The notes beneath the pieces are model-generated. The model worked only from the letters and a program-made list of their open reading frames with translations. It was not told where the DNA came from and did not search any database. From an uncultured Clostridia bacterium (GTDB lineage: Bacteria > Bacillota > Clostridia > UMGS1810): 21,820 bases of DNA. The position numbers and the translations under genes were made by a program. This document shows positions 19,453-21,820 of the stretch, piece after piece (position 1 is the first letter of the stretch; each line of letters opens with the position of its first letter). The stretch is taken from the NCBI GenBank assembly GCA_934463165.1, contig CAKSJG010000034.1, positions 1 to 21,820 on the forward strand, given 5' to 3'.

Positions 19453-21820
19453 ATGCTAAAATCATTGTTTTATGCAAAAAGAGCTTTTTCTGCTTTTATT
19501 GCTGCGTCTGTGTTGGTATGTATATTTTCTGTAACGCCTGCGTATGCGGAAGATGCCCGGACGGCGGTCGGTATCTTGTGTGACGTTGACGGAAAGACAG
19601 GAGTTACTAATATAGGTGATAATACAGACGGTTTGATTACAATATCATTTGACAGGGAGATGGATACAACCACCTTGAAGAAAGATAACATCGTTCTTAC
19701 AAAAGATGACGGCACTGCTGTCAATTATGACATTAATGTTGTTGATAATAAAACAGTCACGATAGACAAAAGCTGCTTATCCAATTTATCTGCCGACAAC
19801 TCTGCCGACGCTTTGGGAACCGAACTTGCTGAACAGAAGTTTAAGATAACAGTAAAAGGTGTATCTGCAAGCGGTTCGTCAACTGTCGAACCTGAAACCG
19901 GTTTTAGCTTTTCGACGGATGAGATTGTCGCTCCCGTGCCGTATGTTTCGGGTAAGGTGATTCGAGATGTATCCGTAGGTCTTATTGCACAGGCAAGATA
20001 TGGATTTAAAAATGAAAATGTGAAAAATTCCTCCGGAACCGACAGAAATACCGATACATTTATTTGGGCAAATGACAATGTTTCAAGTAACGGATTGAAT
20101 GACTGGACTGTTAAATACAATTTAGGAAAAGAGTATGATATTTGCGGTATAGTATTAAGAAATTACAACGGTGGTGATCCGTACAGACAAATTGAGGTGG
20201 GAGGCAGCGAAAGCGATACACTTGAAAAAATTACTGATTCGGGATATGAAAGATATTTGACTACAAATGGTAATTTTACCGATGCAGGCAACAGGAACAA
20301 GGTGTTTAATGCATTTTTTAATCCCGGTGAAAAGAAAGCTGCACGGTATATTTATATTGCACACCCCCGAATCAGAAGTGACGGGTTGCCGGCAGACAGG
20401 CATACAATATTTTCGGAAATTTATGTTTTTGCATACGAAGATTCAAAAAGCTGTGTGGCGTGGACATCTCCCAAAAACGGCGAGAAAAATGTTACAAATA
20501 TAGGTATACACTCAAACGGATATATTGAGATTGGATTCAAAGAAAAAATGAATACGGCAACTCTTAATGATGACAGTATAATATTGAGGGACAGTCTTGG
20601 AAATAAAATTAAATATGAGCCGACTGTTAATGATGGAAAAATATATAAGATAGACAAAAAATATCTTAGTAAGTTATATTTGGATAATTCAAATCAAGCT
20701 CAAGGGACAAAGATCGGAGAGGAGGATTATACCGTAACTGTTACGGCAAATGTCCGAGCAGAAAATTCCGAAAATGATAATATAAACAACGCTATGTATT
20801 CTTTTAGCTTTAAAACAGCTGAGATTGTTGCTCCCGTAGATTATGTTGACGGAAAGGCAATAAAAGATGTGTCGGAGGGTGTTGAAGCTGTGACAAAATA
20901 CGGGTTATCAGAAGAAGCCATGGCAATTGGCGGAACTGACAGAAATAAAGGAACTTGTATCCGCGTTAAAAACTCCTCAAGCACTGAAAAGGACAATTTG
21001 ATAGCTAGATATGATTTGAAAAACAACTATGATTTAGCAGGAGTAGCAATAAGGAACTTTAGCGGATATGCACCATTTAGGGAAATTGCTGTCGGAGGAA
21101 GTTTAAATCCGGATGTTGATAAAACAACAAACAGTGAATTTAATCAATATATTAAAACACATAGTCTTTTTTCTCAAAATGACGACAGAGACAGAATTTT
21201 TAACATTTTCTTTAATCAAGGTCAGAAAATTGCAAGATATATTTATGTAGCACATCCGAGAAGTGATGCAAGCGAAACAATATATTCCGAAATATATGTG
21301 TTTGCATATGTTGATTATGATATTAACTCATTTGGTCTTGTTACCGATGACGGTGCAAGACACCCTTATGCGGTTAGGAGCGGATATAAAGGCTATGCAA
21401 AGGTAAATGTTTCAAAATTTGGGAAAACTGATGATTATGCAACAATATACTTTGCCGAATACAGTCCGGCCGGAAATCTGGCAAATATTTCTGTTAATAA
21501 GGTCGATATTTCTCAAATTAATGAGGGAGAAGAGAGAGAATTCATGTTTCCGCTAAGTTACACAGAGAATGGAGGTATGGTGAAAGCATTCATAATGAAA
21601 GATGATACGGTTATTCCGTTGGAAAGGGCAAGTGTCTATAGACAGAATGAATTTTTCCCCGATGCACGTGAGATTATGAATGAGGACACACAATATTTGC
21701 TTGCAGCCGCTGTGCAGGATGAAAACGGTAATTATTATGAGGATTGCAGCACTCATGATGATAAGTATGATATAGATGCAATTTTTTATGACAGCGTTGT
21801 TGGCGACCAAACAAAAGTGT
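19453..21820 (+). CDS. Large secreted protein with two tandem SbsA-Ig plus beta-sandwich repeats (3'-truncated by window edge)
   Basis: The frame from the ATG at 19453 (GAAGGAGAG upstream) stays open for 789 codons to the window end. Residues 1-32 are a signal peptide (MLKSLFYAKRAFSAFIAASV, then cleavage after TPAYA). Two repeats of about 290 residues follow (39-334 and 335-626). Each starts with an SbsA-type Ig domain: GLITISFDREMDTTTLKKDN in the first and GYIEIGFKEKMNTATLNDDS in the second, closing with FSFSTDEIVAPV and FSFKTAEIVAPV. A second module (YDICGIVLRNYNGGDPYRQI / YDLAGVAIRNFSGYAPFREI and ARYIYIAHPR / ARYIYVAHPR) resembles a discoidin-like carbohydrate-binding sandwich. The last part (627-789) is a different Ig-like region. 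The catalytic domain, if any, must lie beyond the window. It probably acts at the cell surface in polysaccharide binding. Confidence 0.9.
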   Translation, partial: MLKSLFYAKRAFSAFIAASVLVCIFSVTPAYAEDARTAVGILCDVDGKTGVTNIGDNTDGLITISFDREMDTTTLKKDNIVLTKDDGTAVNYDINVVDNKTVTIDKSCLSNLSADNSADALGTELAEQKFKITVKGVSASGSSTVEPETGFSFSTDEIVAPVPYVSGKVIRDVSVGLIAQARYGFKNENVKNSSGTDRNTDTFIWANDNVSSNGLNDWTVKYNLGKEYDICGIVLRNYNGGDPYRQIEVGGSESDTLEKITDSGYERYLTTNGNFTDAGNRNKVFNAFFNPGEKKAARYIYIAHPRIRSDGLPADRHTIFSEIYVFAYEDSKSCVAWTSPKNGEKNVTNIGIHSNGYIEIGFKEKMNTATLNDDSIILRDSLGNKIKYEPTVNDGKIYKIDKKYLSKLYLDNSNQAQGTKIGEEDYTVTVTANVRAENSENDNINNAMYSFSFKTAEIVAPVDYVDGKAIKDVSEGVEAVTKYGLSEEAMAIGGTDRNKGTCIRVKNSSSTEKDNLIARYDLKNNYDLAGVAIRNFSGYAPFREIAVGGSLNPDVDKTTNSEFNQYIKTHSLFSQNDDRDRIFNIFFNQGQKIARYIYVAHPRSDASETIYSEIYVFAYVDYDINSFGLVTDDGARHPYAVRSGYKGYAKVNVSKFGKTDDYATIYFAEYSPAGNLANISVNKVDISQINEGEEREFMFPLSYTENGGMVKAFIMKDDTVIPLERASVYRQNEFFPDAREIMNEDTQYLLAAAVQDENGNYYEDCSTHDDKYDIDAIFYDSVVGDQTKV
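19567..21330 (+). repeat. Two in-frame protein-coding repeats of about 290 codons
   Basis: Unit 1 covers about 19567-20454 and unit 2 about 20455-21330. They are similar at protein level along their whole length (for example GKVIRDVSVG versus GKAIKDVSEG, SEIYVFAYED versus SEIYVFAYVD, GTDRN in both) but clearly diverged, so the duplication is old. Confidence 0.8.

Noticed and set aside
19470..21026. Several minus-strand open frames of 60-130 codons opposite the large secreted protein
   Set aside because: The plus strand is a continuous, repeat-containing secreted protein with signal peptide; the antisense frames are shadows of its codon pattern.
1..21820. tRNA, rRNA, CRISPR array, insertion sequence or integrase
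   Set aside because: Read for cloverleaf ends, repeated spacers, transposase or recombinase motifs on both strands and found none; the GC-rich block carries no visible mobility gene.

Overview
The window looks like the chromosome of a low-GC Gram-positive anaerobe of the Clostridia type. The DNA is AT-rich, ribosome binding sites are strong AGGAGG-like sequences, promoters are textbook sigma-A type (TTGACA, 16-18 bp, TATAAT), and the proteins include SbsA-type Ig repeats on a secreted protein, a PucR/CdaR regulator, a MepA-like MATE pump and a small Hsp20. The sugar genes (GH4 hydrolase with a CHEV motif, parallel beta-helix protein, start of a rhamnosidase-like glycosidase, two AraC regulators, two dehydrogenases) suggest growth on plant cell-wall polysaccharide, possibly pectin. 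The species is not identifiable from sequence alone.

Layout. 1-640: tail of an unknown protein, short repeats and a quinone-reductase remnant. 669-4512 (minus): Gfo/Idh/MocA dehydrogenase, zinc-type alcohol dehydrogenase and a GH4 glycosidase, divergent from an AraC regulator (4687-5472, plus). 5494-5771: promoter and first ~64 codons of a large glycosidase, cut off abruptly.

From 5767 a visibly more GC-rich block begins. It carries a minus-strand operon from a TetR-type gene (9420) through an isochorismatase-like hydrolase, an LCMT-like methyltransferase, a cyclase/kynurenine-formamidase-like hydrolase, a second SAM methyltransferase (frameshifted in a 7-base run) and the first 16 codons of a DUF3795-like protein. 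The TetR promoter contains a perfect 15-bp inverted repeat. Behind it lie a terminator, a frameshifted GyrI-like gene, and a signal-peptide fragment joined in frame ahead of the GyrI gene. The two cut genes at 5767-5771 share five bases, which marks a clean illegitimate junction.

10249-14130 is a decayed stretch: mostly empty DNA, one small two-helix membrane protein, an intact beta-helix protein (11488-12714), a broken AraC gene containing a 108-bp hairpin element, and several coding remnants. From 14186 ordinary genes resume: Hsp20 divergent from PucR plus a DUF1003 membrane protein, a YgjP/SprT-like metallopeptidase, a MATE transporter, and a large secreted protein with two tandem ~290-residue repeats that runs off the end.

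Working together: the GH4/dehydrogenase set is probably controlled by the divergent AraC protein, and the beta-helix gene may once have been controlled by the AraC relic beside it. The TetR operon looks like a self-regulated small-molecule modification or detoxification cassette, now partly damaged, acquired into a carbohydrate-use region.
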